Assembly: GCF_000519045.1 (NCBI RefSeq) | Contig: NZ_KI912532.1 | Location: forward strand, 3,091,867 to 3,155,866 | Direction of reading: 5' to 3' | DNA: 64,000 bases | Origin: Dechloromonas agitata is5 | GTDB taxonomy: Bacteria > Pseudomonadota > Gammaproteobacteria > Burkholderiales > Rhodocyclaceae | In this document: positions 46,229 to 56,657 of the stretch, piece after piece | How positions within the stretch are numbered: position 1 is the first letter of the stretch | Layout of the letters: every line of letters begins with the position of its first letter | The notes under the pieces: model-generated | The model's input: the letters and a program-made list of their open reading frames with translations, nothing else | Told to the model about the DNA's origin: nothing | Database searches by the model: none | Position numbers and translations under genes: made by a program

Positions 46229-47119
46229 TCAGGTGCGCTTTTGCAACCCCATCGCCAGCAACGCGGCACCCAACAGCAGCAAGGTGCCCGGGGCAGGAAC
46301 CGTGTTGGTCGTCACGGGGTCACGTACCCACACCGACATGTGGGAGAGCGCCTTAAAGTTGTTGTTGTTCGCGTTCAGGAAATCCCCGTCACTCCAGGTT
46401 CCGGTGAAAGCGTAGGGAGTATCAAAATCAAACTGGCTGGAACCCGGATGGGCGGCTTGCCACGCCACGATGTCGGCCGCCAGCACATTGAAATCGAAGT
46501 CATACACGGCAAACCCGTTACCGGCCTTGAGGATGAAAGCCAAGTGGTCGAACGACTTACGACCGTTCAGCAGATTGGTCACCAGTTCGATGATGTTGCT
46601 CTTGGTCTCCAGACTCCAGGTGCCCGCCAGACACTGATCCGTTCCACCAGACGTACAGGTCATGGAAACCGACAGCAAGTTATCGATGCCATAACCCTTG
46701 ACATCTTCATACTTGAACGTGGTCACATCACCACCAACCTCACCCAGACGAATCCAGCCCGGATCATTAACCAGGCCATCCGCATTCAGGGCCATCAGGG
46801 GAACCGGATTGTTGGCGGTGAATTGCGTCGGGCTGAGCAACCCGCCTTCTCCGTTCATCACACCATCGTTCAATTCACCGATATTGTTCGTCGGCAGCAG
46901 CGTGCCTGTATCGTTTTGACCATCAACGAATACACACCCGGTCGAGGTGAGCGGGGGCGGTGCCTGATAAACAATGCCTTGACCGTCCAGCGGCGTGACT
47001 TCGATCTTGTTGATCGTGACCTGATTGACCGAACAGCTAGCCGCCTGGGCCTGCAACGGGAGGAAAGCCAGTGCGCTGCCAGCGATGGCGAGAAGTTGAA
47101 CGAATGGCCTGATTTTCAT
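46229..47119 (-). CDS. PEP-CTERM sorting domain protein
   Basis: 296 residues from the ATG at 47119. Signal peptide about 1-26 (AQA) and C-terminal VPAPGTLLLLGAALLAMGL followed by QKRT: the variant PEP-type motif, hydrophobic helix and basic end recognised by exosortase EpsH. Cysteine pairs (about 28/62 and 157/167) suggest disulfides. The body is Asn/Gly-rich and of unknown function; such proteins are usually surface or exopolysaccharide-associated. No exosortase gene is in this window. Confidence 0.85.
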   Translation of the reverse strand: MKIRPFVQLLAIAGSALAFLPLQAQAASCSVNQVTINKIEVTPLDGQGIVYQAPPPLTSTGCVFVDGQNDTGTLLPTNNIGELNDGVMNGEGGLLSPTQFTANNPVPLMALNADGLVNDPGWIRLGEVGGDVTTFKYEDVKGYGIDNLLSVSMTCTSGGTDQCLAGTWSLETKSNIIELVTNLLNGRKSFDHLAFILKAGNGFAVYDFDFNVLAADIVAWQAAHPGSSQFDFDTPYAFTGTWSDGDFLNANNNNFKALSHMSVWVRDPVTTNTVPAPGTLLLLGAALLAMGLQKRT

Positions 47120-47360
47120 TTTTAACTCCGATATTTTCTGTTTTGCTGAAGTAAAGCAAACTCCGGGCCACTGTGTATAAACCACTGAAACATCAACTAT
47201 CGAAAAATGACAAACCGGATATACCCACTTACCTGTAAAAATATCCGACAGGTTTTTCACCAACCGCCATTTCGCCGATTTTCCACTACCCAGCCACAAA
47301 TCCCGGCCACCGGCGGGCAGCCGTTATAATGTCAGGTTTTCAAGATCCGGAAGCATCATC

Positions 47361-48465
47361 ATGGAAGCCGAACAACTCAACAGCATCTCCAACAAGCTCG
47401 ATGACCTGGCGCAGCGCGCCGCCGAGCTACGGAGGTATCTTTGACTACGATCACAAGCGCGAACGCCTGACACTCCTCAACCAGGAGATGGAAGATCCCA
47501 AGATCTGGGATGATCCGAAACGTGCCCAGGAATTGGGCAAGGAAAAGAAATCGCTGGAAGACATCGTCCTCGTCCTGGAAGCCGTCGATAGCGGCGTCAA
47601 GGATGGCCGCGAGCTGTTCGAGATGGGCCGCGACGATAACGACGACGATACCCTGCTCGCCGTCGAGGCTGATAACGCCGAGCTGGAGAAGAAGCTCGCG
47701 GCGCTCGAATTCCGCCGCATGTTCAACAACCCGTCCGACCCGATGCCCTGCTTCCTGGAAATTCAGGCCGGCGCGGGTGGCACCGAGGCGCAGGACTGGG
47801 CTTCCATGCTACTCCGCATGTACCTGAAGTTCGGCGAAAAGAAGGGCTTCCAGGTCGAGGTCATGGAAGAATCGGAAGGCGACGTCGCCGGCATCAAGAG
47901 CGCCACCGTGAAGTTCACCGGTGACTACGCCTACGGCACGCTGCGCACCGAGACCGGCATCCATCGGCTGGTCCGCAAGTCGCCCTTCGACTCCAACGCC
48001 CGCCGCCATACCAGCTTCACCTCGGTATTCGTATTCCCGGAAGTGGACGATTCGATCGAGATTGCCATCAACCCGGCCGACGTGCGGACCGACACCTACC
48101 GCGCCTCGGGCGCTGGCGGCCAGCACATCAACAAGACCGACTCCGCCGTCCGTCTGACCCACGTACCGACCGGCATCGTCGTCCAGTGCCAGAACGACCG
48201 TTCGCAGCACCGCAACCGTGACGAAGCCTGGCAGATGCTGCGCGCCCGCCTCTACGAGCACGAGCTGCGCAAGCAGCAGGCCGAACAGCAGAAGCTGGAA
48301 GACGCCAAGTCCGACATCGGCTGGGGCCACCAGATCCGCTCCTACGTGCTCGACCAGAGCCGCATCAAGGATCTGCGCACCAACTACGAAGTCGGCAACA
48401 CTCAAGCCGTGCTCGACGGCGACCTCGACGGCTTCATCGAGGCCAGCCTGAAGCAAGGCGTCTAA
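47361..48465 (+). CDS. prfB: Peptide chain release factor 2, programmed +1 frameshift
   Basis: The zero frame starts at the ATG at 47361 ([20 protein letters not shown]...) and meets CTT-TGA at 47439-47444. A +1 shift continues in the frame starting DYDHKRERL to the stop at 48465, giving about 367 residues. Class I release-factor features: the [13 protein letters not shown] segment with the catalytic GGQ, and the SPFDSNARR region of the SPF tripeptide that reads UGA/UAA. The first-frame stop is UGA, the codon RF2 reads, so synthesis is autoregulated. Confidence 0.96.
47431..47444 (+). promoter_or_regulatory. Programmed frameshift site of prfB
   Basis: GGAGG-TAT-CTT-TGA: an internal Shine-Dalgarno-like GGAGG three bases before CTT, followed by the in-frame TGA, as in the classical RF2 site (where the purine run is AGGGGG). 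Confidence 0.93.
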
Positions 48466-48482
48466 GTCCCACCCAGCCAGCC

Positions 48483-49712
48483 ATGCGGCGATTGCTCAAA
48501 TGGCTGGCGGCGGCACTGGCGCTGCTGCTGATCGGCGCGGCGACCCTCCTCGTCCTGGCCACCGATGCTCAGCCGCTGGTCGAACGCAGCGAGGCCATTT
48601 CCCCGCTCGCCGTCGCGCAGGCGCGCCGACTGCTCGCCACGCACGATCCGCGACGCCAGCAAAGCGGCCAGATTTCGACCGTCGATGTCCCGGCCAGCCT
48701 GATCGACGAAGGCGCCAACTACCTGGCCGGTCGTTACCTGCGCGGGCGCGGCCGCTTCACGCTGACCGGTGAAGGTGGCGAGTTCCGCATCACCCTGCCA
48801 CTACCTGGCCAGCGCTTCCTCAACCTGTGCGCCGGCATTCCCCCGGCTGGCGGCATGCCCGGTATCGGCGAAGCGCGGCTCGGCAACCTGCCGCTGCCCG
48901 GCTGGCTTATCGATTACGTCATCGCCGGTGCCGTCCGATTCAGCGGCTTCGACAGCGAGTGGCAAATCGCCACCCGCGCCATCCGCTCTGTCGCCTTCGA
49001 CCGGGCGCACCAAACGGTCGCCGTCACCTACGAATGGCAACCGCTGATCCTCGAGCGGGCCCGTGCCGTCGCCCTCTCACCCGACGAAATCAGCCAACTG
49101 CACAATGCCCGCCTGGCCCTCGTCGCCCTGTTCGCCCACCGTGCGTCTGGCGCGCCCGTCAGTCTGGCGGAAATCCTGCAGGCCACCCTGCCGAAGAGCA
49201 GCGACCCGCGCGGCGAAGGGCGGGCGACGCTGCTCGTCCTGGCCAGCCAGCTGGCGGGTATGGACTTGGCGGCGCTGGTTCCCGCCGCCCGCGGCTGGCC
49301 ACGCCCGCGCTGGGTCAGGATCCATCTGGCCGGCCGTCACGACCTGGCCCAGCACTTCGTGGTCTCGGCTGCGCTGGCGGCCTGGTCGGGTGAACCGGTG
49401 GCCGATGCGATCGGCCTCTACAAGGAATTGAACGACGCCCGGCACGGCTCCGGCTTTTCGTTCATCGACCTCGCCGCCGACCGCGCCGGCACCCGGTTTG
49501 GCGACTTGCTGGCGAAACGGCCGGAGATCCTGATCGAGCGCCTGGCCGGCGGCTTGCGCGACAGCGACCTGCTGCCGCCGGTACATGACCTGCCGGAAGC
49601 GCTCCACGCCGAGCAGTTCCGCCAGCGGTTCAGCAGCCCGGACAGCCTGCCCTTCAAGGCCCTGGCGCGCGACATCGAAAGCCGCCTGGACACCCTGCCC
49701 CTCTACCGCTGA
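48483..49712 (+). CDS. Conserved hypothetical membrane-anchored protein
   Basis: 409 residues. One N-terminal helix (about 5-27), the rest predicted periplasmic, with Leu/Arg-rich helices and a late GSGFSFIDLAADRAGTRFGDLL segment. I do not recognise a characterised family. It starts 17 bases behind prfB and precedes the cupin gene by eight, so it may share transcription with both. Confidence 0.7.
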   Translation: MRRLLKWLAAALALLLIGAATLLVLATDAQPLVERSEAISPLAVAQARRLLATHDPRRQQSGQISTVDVPASLIDEGANYLAGRYLRGRGRFTLTGEGGEFRITLPLPGQRFLNLCAGIPPAGGMPGIGEARLGNLPLPGWLIDYVIAGAVRFSGFDSEWQIATRAIRSVAFDRAHQTVAVTYEWQPLILERARAVALSPDEISQLHNARLALVALFAHRASGAPVSLAEILQATLPKSSDPRGEGRATLLVLASQLAGMDLAALVPAARGWPRPRWVRIHLAGRHDLAQHFVVSAALAAWSGEPVADAIGLYKELNDARHGSGFSFIDLAADRAGTRFGDLLAKRPEILIERLAGGLRDSDLLPPVHDLPEALHAEQFRQRFSSPDSLPFKALARDIESRLDTLPLYR

Positions 49713-49720
49713 GGACCGCC

Positions 49721-50053
49721 ATGCCCGACAACCTATACGCAGCCCTGCCGCCACTCGGTACCACCGCAGAGCAATTCACTGACCTGCTCAACGCACCGGG
49801 CTTGCGCATCGAGCGTATCGTCTCGACCGGCCAGGCCAGCCCGCCGGGTTTCTGGTACGACCAGGCCGAAGACGAATGGGTCGTGCTGATAGCCGGAGAG
49901 GCCCTGCTGCACTTTGCCGACGAGCCCGAACCCCGTCACTTGCGGCCGGGCGACCACCTCGACATCGCTGCCGGCCGGCGGCATCGCGTGGACTGGACGA
50001 AACCCGGGGAACACACGATCTGGCTGGCTATTCATCGCATCCGCGGTGAATAG
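49721..50053 (+). CDS. Small cupin-domain protein
   Basis: 110 residues forming a single cupin barrel: motif 1 around EDEWVVLIAGEALLHF and motif 2 around LRPGDHLDIAAGRRHRVDWT, with His residues at the metal positions. The family is broad (isomerases, epimerases, anti-sigma-like sensors) and the substrate is unknown. Eight bases behind the hypothetical gene. Confidence 0.85.
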   Translation: MPDNLYAALPPLGTTAEQFTDLLNAPGLRIERIVSTGQASPPGFWYDQAEDEWVVLIAGEALLHFADEPEPRHLRPGDHLDIAAGRRHRVDWTKPGEHTIWLAIHRIRGE

Positions 50054-50075
50054 CAGGCCCCGTCAGCCGTACCGG

Positions 50076-52382
50076 CTAGCCACGCGTAGTAGCCGTTTGC
50101 GCCAGCACCTGCCGCTCATGTGACAGCCAGCGGGCCAGCACCGGATAGAGCAGCCTGGCCATGGTGGACTTGGCAATGAAGTCGTTCATGCCGGCATCGA
50201 AGCACCGCCGCCGGTCGCCTTCGACGGTGCTGGCGGTTAGCGCGACGATGGGCAAGGCGGCCCGCTCCGGGATTCTGCGGATCGCACTCGCCGCCTGCAG
50301 GCCGTCCATGTGCGGCATCAGGATGTCCATCAGTACCAGGTCGTAATCGTTTTCGCGGACGGCACGTACGGCGGCAAGGCCGTCCTCCGCCACATCGACC
50401 TGCAGGCCGGCACCCCGCAACAAGGAGAGCGCCAGTTCCCGATTCACCGGTTCATCCTCGGCGAGCAGTACGCGCCGGCCCGCGAAGCGCTCCGCGAACT
50501 GGACTGCTGTCAGTTCGCCCGCCGGGCAGTCCATCACAAGCGGCTGGTCGGCCCGGGCCAAGCAGACGGTAAGCCAGAACGTGCTGCCCCGCCCTGGCTC
50601 GCTGCTGACACCGACCTCGCCGCCCATCAGCTCGACCAGTTCACGGGTAATGGCGAGGCCGAGGCCGGTTCCGCCGTAACGCCGGGAACTCGAACCGTCG
50701 GCCTGGCGGAAGGATTCGAAAATATGGGCCTGATCGGCCGGCGCGATGCCGATGCCGGTATCGATCACCTCGCAACGCAGCATGCAGCAGCCGTTGGCGG
50801 TCTCGACGACCGAGCCGCGCAGCGTGATGCTGCCCTGCTCGGTGAATTTGACGGCATTCGAGGCGTACTGCAGTAGCGCCTGGGTCAACCGTTCCGGGTC
50901 GCCGCAGAGCAACGCCGGCAAACCATCGGCCTCAACGCGCACGGTGAGCCCCTTCACGGCAGCCCGTTGCTCGACCATCGCCGCCACCCTGCCCAGCAGG
51001 TCGGGCACCGAAAAGGCAACCACCTGCAGTTCCAGTTGGCCGGAATCCAGCTTGGAAAAATCGAGGATGTCGTCGATCAGGCCGGTCAGGCGCTGACCGG
51101 CGGCATCGATGTGCCGGACCAGCTCATGCTGCTCTGGCGTCAGGGGATCTTCCAGGAGCAGGAAGGACATGCCGACAATGGCGTTGAGCGGTGTCCGCAA
51201 CTCGTGGCTGACGTTGGCCAGGAACTCCGACTTCATCCGCCCCAGGCGTGCCGCCGTGTCACGGGCGCGCGCCAGTTGGTCGGCGAGGGTCTGCTCGCCG
51301 CTGATGTCCCGGGTCAACAGCGCAAAACGCCGACCGCCATCGGCTGGCTCGATTTCCTGCGACGACAACTGCAACGGAAAGACGTGGCCGTCACGGTGCA
51401 CGCCGTTGAAACGCAGGCGCTGCACGCTGCCCCGGCCAATCAGCCAGAACAGGGACTCCAGGCTCTGGGCGCCATCTGCCACCAGCAGGCTGGCAAAACT
51501 GCGGCACTCGGCATCGTCGAAAAGGCCGAACATCTGGCGCGCGTTATCGTCCATCGACAGCACGAAACCCTCTTCGTCGACGATGGTCACCCCCAGTTCG
51601 GTCGCCTTGAGCAGCTCACGGTTGCGCTCCTCGGCACGCTTGCGGGCGATCAGGTTGTGGATGCGGGCCCGCAATTCGGCCGGCAAAATCGGCTTGGTCA
51701 CGTAATCGTCGATACCGAGATGGAACAGTTCCATCCGTCGCTGCGGGCTGTCGAACGCCGTCACCGCCAGTACCGGCACCCGCCCCCGCGGAGCATCCTG
51801 GCGACGGATGCGATTGATCAGGCGCGAACCGGTCATGTGCCCGCCCAGCACGAGATCCGTCAGCACCAGGTCGTAATCGCCGCCCAGGAAGGCGGGCCAG
51901 GCCTCGTCCGCCGAGGTATAGGCATCGACCTGTGCCCCCCAGTCGCGGAGTTGCGCCGTGAGCGGCAGGCGTTGTTCGACGGCATCCTCGACATAAAGAA
52001 TCCGGCAGCGCAGCGGCTGCTGGCCATCGAGAAAATGACGGGCAAACGCCACCAGCTCTTCAAGATCCTGCTTGCGGAAGATTTCGGTAATACCGGCCCG
52101 CTCGGCCTCTGCCGCCAGCTCGGCGCTCGGGCTGCTGGTGAGCAGGACGATGGGCGTCAGGGGCAGCCGCCCACCCTGCCGCAGGTGCCGACCGAGCGCC
52201 AGCCCATCGCCATCGCTCAACTGGCCGGAAATGACGACAAAATCAAAGGTCTGACTTTCCGTAGCCGCCAGCGCCTCAGCCTGCGTGGCGAGCAGGGTGA
52301 AATCAACACCGCGGAAGCGATTGAAGCTCTGTTGAAGAATCTCCCGATAGAGTTGGGAGCTTTCAACTATCAGAACATGCAC
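50076..52382 (-). CDS. Hybrid histidine kinase with three receiver domains (REC-REC-PAS-HK-REC)
   Basis: 768 residues if the GTG at 52382 is the start (VHVLIVESS, with CAGGTG upstream). Domains: REC1 (about 1-115), REC2 (about 125-245; DLVLTDLVLGGHMTG), PAS (about 260-375), HisKA (NVSHELRTPLNAIVGMSFLL), HATPase (boxes around TGIGIAPADQ and YGGTGLGLAI) and REC3 (DLVLMDILMPHMDG). REC1 has VVISGQLSDGDG where the phosphoacceptor Asp should be, so Ser replaces Asp. No membrane helix: a soluble sensor, with partners outside the window. Confidence 0.9.
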   Translation of the reverse strand: MHVLIVESSQLYREILQQSFNRFRGVDFTLLATQAEALAATESQTFDFVVISGQLSDGDGLALGRHLRQGGRLPLTPIVLLTSSPSAELAAEAERAGITEIFRKQDLEELVAFARHFLDGQQPLRCRILYVEDAVEQRLPLTAQLRDWGAQVDAYTSADEAWPAFLGGDYDLVLTDLVLGGHMTGSRLINRIRRQDAPRGRVPVLAVTAFDSPQRRMELFHLGIDDYVTKPILPAELRARIHNLIARKRAEERNRELLKATELGVTIVDEEGFVLSMDDNARQMFGLFDDAECRSFASLLVADGAQSLESLFWLIGRGSVQRLRFNGVHRDGHVFPLQLSSQEIEPADGGRRFALLTRDISGEQTLADQLARARDTAARLGRMKSEFLANVSHELRTPLNAIVGMSFLLLEDPLTPEQHELVRHIDAAGQRLTGLIDDILDFSKLDSGQLELQVVAFSVPDLLGRVAAMVEQRAAVKGLTVRVEADGLPALLCGDPERLTQALLQYASNAVKFTEQGSITLRGSVVETANGCCMLRCEVIDTGIGIAPADQAHIFESFRQADGSSSRRYGGTGLGLAITRELVELMGGEVGVSSEPGRGSTFWLTVCLARADQPLVMDCPAGELTAVQFAERFAGRRVLLAEDEPVNRELALSLLRGAGLQVDVAEDGLAAVRAVRENDYDLVLMDILMPHMDGLQAASAIRRIPERAALPIVALTASTVEGDRRRCFDAGMNDFIAKSTMARLLYPVLARWLSHERQVLAQTATTRG

Positions 52383-52446
52383 GGAAGCACCTGTTTTTGG
52401 CAATATTATCAGTAATAATAGCACTCTCACAGAGTCGAAACAGTAT

Positions 52447-52515
52447 TTCGGCCGGCACATTGCTGTCTTCCCTCTGACCGGCCAGACCCTTCCAACAGCC
52501 GATCAGGTGGCTCTG
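52447..52515 (+). repeat. Dispersed intergenic repeat, copy 4 (degenerate)
   Basis: Contains CCGGCACATTGCTG, identical over 14 bases to copy 2, and AGCCGAT about two bases from where GGCCGAC stands in the others. Lies in the 248-bp gap before lysS, where I see no gene. Confidence 0.45.
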
Positions 52516-52630
52516 GCCGGGCTGCGGGGCGGCATGTGCCGCAGCATGCTTGTCCCTGACCCGCGAAATCGGCGAAAATTCAGCGTTTTAGCGGCTCGCC
52601 GCAGCAAACTCCAATTTCCGAGGATTTTTC

Positions 52631-54139
52631 ATGTCCCAAGTCGACAACGCCGAACAGCCCGTCCAGCAGGACGAGAACCACATCATCGCCGAGCGCCGTG
52701 CCAAGCTCGCCGAGTGGCGCAAGACGGGCCAGGCCTTCCCGAACGATTTTTCCCGCGAGAACATGGCCGCCAAGCTGCACGAGCTGTATGGCGAGAAATC
52801 CGGCGAGGAACTGGAAGGCCTGCCGGTCGAAGTCAAGGTCGGCGGTCGCATGATGTTGAAGCGCGTCATGGGCAAGGCCTCCTTTGCGACGCTACAGGAC
52901 GTTTCCGGCCGCATCCAGGCCTACATCGCCCGCGACAAGGTGGGCGAGGAAGCCTACGCCGCCTTCAAGGGCTGGGACCTCGGCGACATCCTCGGGATCG
53001 TCGGCACGCTGATGAAGACCAAGACCGGCGAACTGACCATCCAGGCCAGCGAGATCCGCCTGCTGACCAAGTCCATCCGCCCGCTGCCCGACAAGTTCCA
53101 CGGCCTGGCCGACCAGGAAATGAAGTATCGCCAGCGCTACGTTGACCTGATCATGAACGAGGAAACGCGCTTTACCTTCCGCGCCCGTTCGGCCATCGTC
53201 CAGTCGATCCGCAACTACATGTGCGGCCACGGCTTCATGGAAGTCGAAACGCCGATGATGCACCCGATCCCGGGCGGCGCCTCGGCCAAGCCCTTCGTCA
53301 CGCACCACAACGCGCTCGACATGCAGCAGTTCCTGCGCATCGCACCGGAGCTCTATCTGAAGCGCCTGGTCGTCGGTGGCTTCGAGAAGGTGTTCGAAAT
53401 CAACCGCAACTTCCGCAACGAAGGCCTCTCGCCGCGCCACAACCCCGAATTCACGATGATGGAGTTCTACGAGGCGTACGCGAACTACCACACGCTGATG
53501 GACTTCACCGAAGGCCTGATCCGCCAGGCTGCCCGCGAAGCGCTGGGCAAGGAAGTCTTCGAATACCAAGGCCGCGTACTGGACTTGTCCAAGCCCTTCC
53601 ACCGCCTGACCATCTGCCAAGCCATCCAGCGCGAACATCCGGAATTCAGCGATGCCGAACTGGCCGACGCCGAGTTCCTCAAGGCCAAGATCAAGCATTT
53701 TGGCGAGCCCCTCAAGCCGGGCGGTCTGGGTAGCCTGCAACTGCAATTGTTCGAAGCCTGCGCCGAAGCCCAGTGCTGGGAACCGACCTTCATCATCGAC
53801 TACCCGGTCGAAGTCTCGCCGCTGGCCCGCGCTTCCGATTCCAACCCGGAAATCACCGAGCGCTTCGAGCTGTTCATCGTCGGCCGCGAAATTGCCAATG
53901 GCTTCTCCGAGCTGAACGATGCCGAAGACCAGGCTGCCCGCTTCATGGAGCAGGCCAAGGCCAAGGACGCCGGCGACGAGGAAGCGATGTATTACGACGC
54001 CGACTTCATCCGGGCGCTGGAATATGGCTTGCCGCCGACCGGCGGCTGCGGCATCGGCATTGATCGCCTGATCATGTTGCTGACCGATTCGCCGGCGATC
54101 CGCGACGTCATCCTCTTCCCGTCGATGCGTCCGGAGTAA
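52631..54139 (+). CDS. lysS: Lysyl-tRNA synthetase, class II
   Basis: 502 residues, the standard length. N-terminal OB-fold anticodon-binding domain (about 55-165; [19 protein letters not shown]) and class II catalytic core with motif 2 ([17 protein letters not shown]) and motif 3 ([13 protein letters not shown]). Charges tRNA-Lys. Preceded by a long intergenic region and followed 26 bases later by a small gene. Confidence 0.97.
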   Translation: MSQVDNAEQPVQQDENHIIAERRAKLAEWRKTGQAFPNDFSRENMAAKLHELYGEKSGEELEGLPVEVKVGGRMMLKRVMGKASFATLQDVSGRIQAYIARDKVGEEAYAAFKGWDLGDILGIVGTLMKTKTGELTIQASEIRLLTKSIRPLPDKFHGLADQEMKYRQRYVDLIMNEETRFTFRARSAIVQSIRNYMCGHGFMEVETPMMHPIPGGASAKPFVTHHNALDMQQFLRIAPELYLKRLVVGGFEKVFEINRNFRNEGLSPRHNPEFTMMEFYEAYANYHTLMDFTEGLIRQAAREALGKEVFEYQGRVLDLSKPFHRLTICQAIQREHPEFSDAELADAEFLKAKIKHFGEPLKPGGLGSLQLQLFEACAEAQCWEPTFIIDYPVEVSPLARASDSNPEITERFELFIVGREIANGFSELNDAEDQAARFMEQAKAKDAGDEEAMYYDADFIRALEYGLPPTGGCGIGIDRLIMLLTDSPAIRDVILFPSMRPE

Positions 54140-54165
54140 TTGGCTGGCGGCGCTTGCTCGGTCAT

Positions 54166-54681
54166 ATGAATTCGATCGTTCCAATGCACATTCGCCAACT
54201 ACAGATTGCCCACGATGCCCTGCAGGATCGCCTGATCCTGCGCGTCTCGACGCAGGCTGACGAGGAATTCCGGGTCTGGCTGACCCGGCGTTTCCTGCGC
54301 GAACTGTGGCCGCACCTGGCCCGCCTGCTCGGCCAGGCGGACGACAGCGCTTCCCTGCCCGGCGAGATCGATGCCATCGCGGCGCCGTCCGGCTTCGAGC
54401 AGGTCTTCCAGGATGACAAGGCGACTTATCCGCTCGGCTCGACCCCCTTGCTGACCAGCGAAATCAAGTGCGATTCGCTGGCCGACGGCAGCTTTCACCT
54501 GACGTTCCGCGAAGGCCGCGAACGCAGCTTCGAACTGGGCCTGACGCCCGATCTGCTGCAAGCCTTCTGCGCCATGTTGCGCGCCGGTGCCGAACAGGCG
54601 CACTGGGATCTGGCACTGGAAGAGGCTGCCAGCGTCACGCCGAGCGTGCTGCCGCACCTTCGCCCGACCCATCTGCACTAG
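54166..54681 (+). CDS. Conserved hypothetical protein between lysS and mnmC
   Basis: 171 residues from the ATG at 54166; another ATG at 54184 ([13 protein letters not shown]) is equally possible since neither has a strong ribosome site. No signal peptide or membrane helix; the sequence [26 protein letters not shown] and a balanced strand/helix pattern suggest a small soluble domain. It overlaps the mnmC GTG by one base. I do not recognise a family with known function. Confidence 0.7.
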   Translation: MNSIVPMHIRQLQIAHDALQDRLILRVSTQADEEFRVWLTRRFLRELWPHLARLLGQADDSASLPGEIDAIAAPSGFEQVFQDDKATYPLGSTPLLTSEIKCDSLADGSFHLTFREGRERSFELGLTPDLLQAFCAMLRAGAEQAHWDLALEEAASVTPSVLPHLRPTHLH

Positions 54682-56594
54682 TGGACAAACTACAGCCGGC
54701 CCGTCTCGAATTCACGCCGGACGGCACGCCTTTCTCCTCGGCCTTCGGCGACGTCTATCACTCGGCGCACGGTGGTCCGCAGCAGGCGCGGCACGTGTTT
54801 CTCGGCGGCAACGGCCTGCCGCAGCGCTGGCAGGGCCGTGGCCGTTTCGTCATTCTCGAAACCGGTTTCGGGCTCGGGCTCAATTTTCTGGCGACCTGGC
54901 AAGCCTGGCGCGACGATCCGCAGCATTGCCGGCGCCTGCATTTCGTTTCCTTCGAGAAACACCCCTTCACCGCCGCCGACCTCGCCGTTGCGCAGCGCGC
55001 CTGGCCGGAATTCGCCCCCCTGGCGGCCGAGTTGCAGACCAACTGGCCGCCGCTGACGCCCGGCGTACATCGCCTGCACCTCGACCATGGGCGCGTCATC
55101 CTGACCCTGGTTTTCGGCGATGCGACGACGCAACTGCGCGCCATCGACGCCTCGGTGGATGCCTTCTACCTCGACGGTTTTTCGCCCGCCCGCAACCCGG
55201 AACTGTGGACGGTCGAGCTCTGCCGCGCCCTGGCCCGTCTTGCCGCACCGGGTGCCGCGCTGGCCACCTGGTCGGTCGCCGGCCATGTCCGCGAGGCGCT
55301 GGCTGCCGCCGAATTCGATCTGGAAAAACGCCCGGGCTTCGCCGGCAAGCGGGAAATGCTCGTCGGCCGTTTCCGCTCGCGGCGGCCGGATCGCCATCCG
55401 TCCCCCGCCGAACGCCGGGCCATCATCATCGGCGCCGGGATTGCCGGCAGCACGAGCGCCCATGCCCTGGCCGCTGCCGGCTGGCAGGTCACGGTGCTGG
55501 AGCAGGCCGGTGAGCCGGCCACCGGCGCATCCGGCAATATCGCCGGCGTGCTGCGCCCGCTGCCCTCGGCCGACGACAACCGCCTGTCGCGCCTGACCCG
55601 GGCCGGCTACCTGGCCACCCGCGCCCTGCTCGGCCGCCTGCCCGAGGCCCGCTGGTCGACCTGCGGCGTACTGCATCTCGGGCGCGAGCCGATTCACGAA
55701 GCGCAGCAGCGGCGTGCCGTCGAGCAACTGGGCTGGCCGCCCGAAGTCCTGCAGTTCATCGAGCGGGAAGCCGCATCGACAAAACTCGACTGGCCGGTCG
55801 ATACCGGCGGCTGGTGGTTTCCGAATGGCGGCTGGGTGCAGCCCTCATCGCTCTGCCGCGCCGCGCTGGCGGCCTTTCCCGACCGCCTCACGGTTCGCTA
55901 CCACACGCCGGTCGATCGCCTGCAGCAAACCGCCCACGGTTGGCAGGCTCTCGCCGCCGACGGCAACGTACTGGCCGAAGCGCCGGTCGTCGTCATGGCC
56001 AGCGGTCACGCCGCGCCCCGCTTCGCGCAACTCGCCTGGCTGCCGCAACGCGCCGCACGCGGCCAGGTCAGCCACCTGCCGGCTACGGCCACGCCGCCAC
56101 TCGACGTGGTGGTCTGCAAGCTCGGCTACGCCATGCCGGCCATCGCCGGCCTGCGCCTGATCGGCGCCACGCTGCAATCCGGCGATACCGATCCCAACCT
56201 GCGCGCCATCGATCACCAGGAAAACCTGGCCCGCCTCAACCTCAGCCTGCCCGGCTTCGCCGCCGGCCTCGACCCGGCCACGCTGGCCGGCCGCGTCGGC
56301 TTCCGCCCGATGTCGCCGGACCGCCTGCCCATCGTCGGCCCGGTGCCCGACCCGGCAGCGGCCAGCCCGAACACCCGCCTGCACAACCTGCCGCGCCAGC
56401 CCGGCCTGTGGTGCGTGCAGGGTTTCGGGGCGCGCGGCATCGTCTGGTCGGCGCTGATGGCCGACCTGCTCGTTTCGCGCCTGGAAGGCGAGCCGCTGCC
56501 CCTCGAATGCGACCTGGTCGATGCCTGCGACCCCGGCCGTTTCCTGTTGAAAAACGCCCGGCGGACCAGCGCGGAAGCAGATGACGCGAGCTGA
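54681..56594 (+). CDS. mnmC: Bifunctional tRNA U34 modification enzyme MnmC
   Basis: 637 residues from the GTG at 54681. The N-terminal methyltransferase (MnmD-like, about 1-235) has the SAM motif [17 protein letters not shown] and [17 protein letters not shown]. The C-terminal FAD-dependent oxidase (from about 247) has [14 protein letters not shown] and a DAO-type end ([17 protein letters not shown]). The enzyme converts cmnm5(s2)U to mnm5(s2)U at the tRNA wobble position. Fusion order is the normal one. Confidence 0.95.
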   Translation: MDKLQPARLEFTPDGTPFSSAFGDVYHSAHGGPQQARHVFLGGNGLPQRWQGRGRFVILETGFGLGLNFLATWQAWRDDPQHCRRLHFVSFEKHPFTAADLAVAQRAWPEFAPLAAELQTNWPPLTPGVHRLHLDHGRVILTLVFGDATTQLRAIDASVDAFYLDGFSPARNPELWTVELCRALARLAAPGAALATWSVAGHVREALAAAEFDLEKRPGFAGKREMLVGRFRSRRPDRHPSPAERRAIIIGAGIAGSTSAHALAAAGWQVTVLEQAGEPATGASGNIAGVLRPLPSADDNRLSRLTRAGYLATRALLGRLPEARWSTCGVLHLGREPIHEAQQRRAVEQLGWPPEVLQFIEREAASTKLDWPVDTGGWWFPNGGWVQPSSLCRAALAAFPDRLTVRYHTPVDRLQQTAHGWQALAADGNVLAEAPVVVMASGHAAPRFAQLAWLPQRAARGQVSHLPATATPPLDVVVCKLGYAMPAIAGLRLIGATLQSGDTDPNLRAIDHQENLARLNLSLPGFAAGLDPATLAGRVGFRPMSPDRLPIVGPVPDPAAASPNTRLHNLPRQPGLWCVQGFGARGIVWSALMADLLVSRLEGEPLPLECDLVDACDPGRFLLKNARRTSAEADDAS

Positions 56595-56657
56595 GCAAGC
56601 CAGCCCCACGCCTGCTAAACTTGTTGTCTTGCCAACAAAAAAGAGTGAGACGCACGC

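Noticed and set aside
50967-52415. 482-residue plus-strand ORF across the hybrid kinase
   Set aside because: Antisense shadow of the hybrid histidine kinase, whose receiver, PAS and kinase motifs are explicit.
56621-56638. Terminator between mnmC and metY (TTGTTG/CAACAA)
   Set aside because: Six weak AT-rich pairs and no T-run on the plus strand; it overlaps the region expected to hold the metY promoter.
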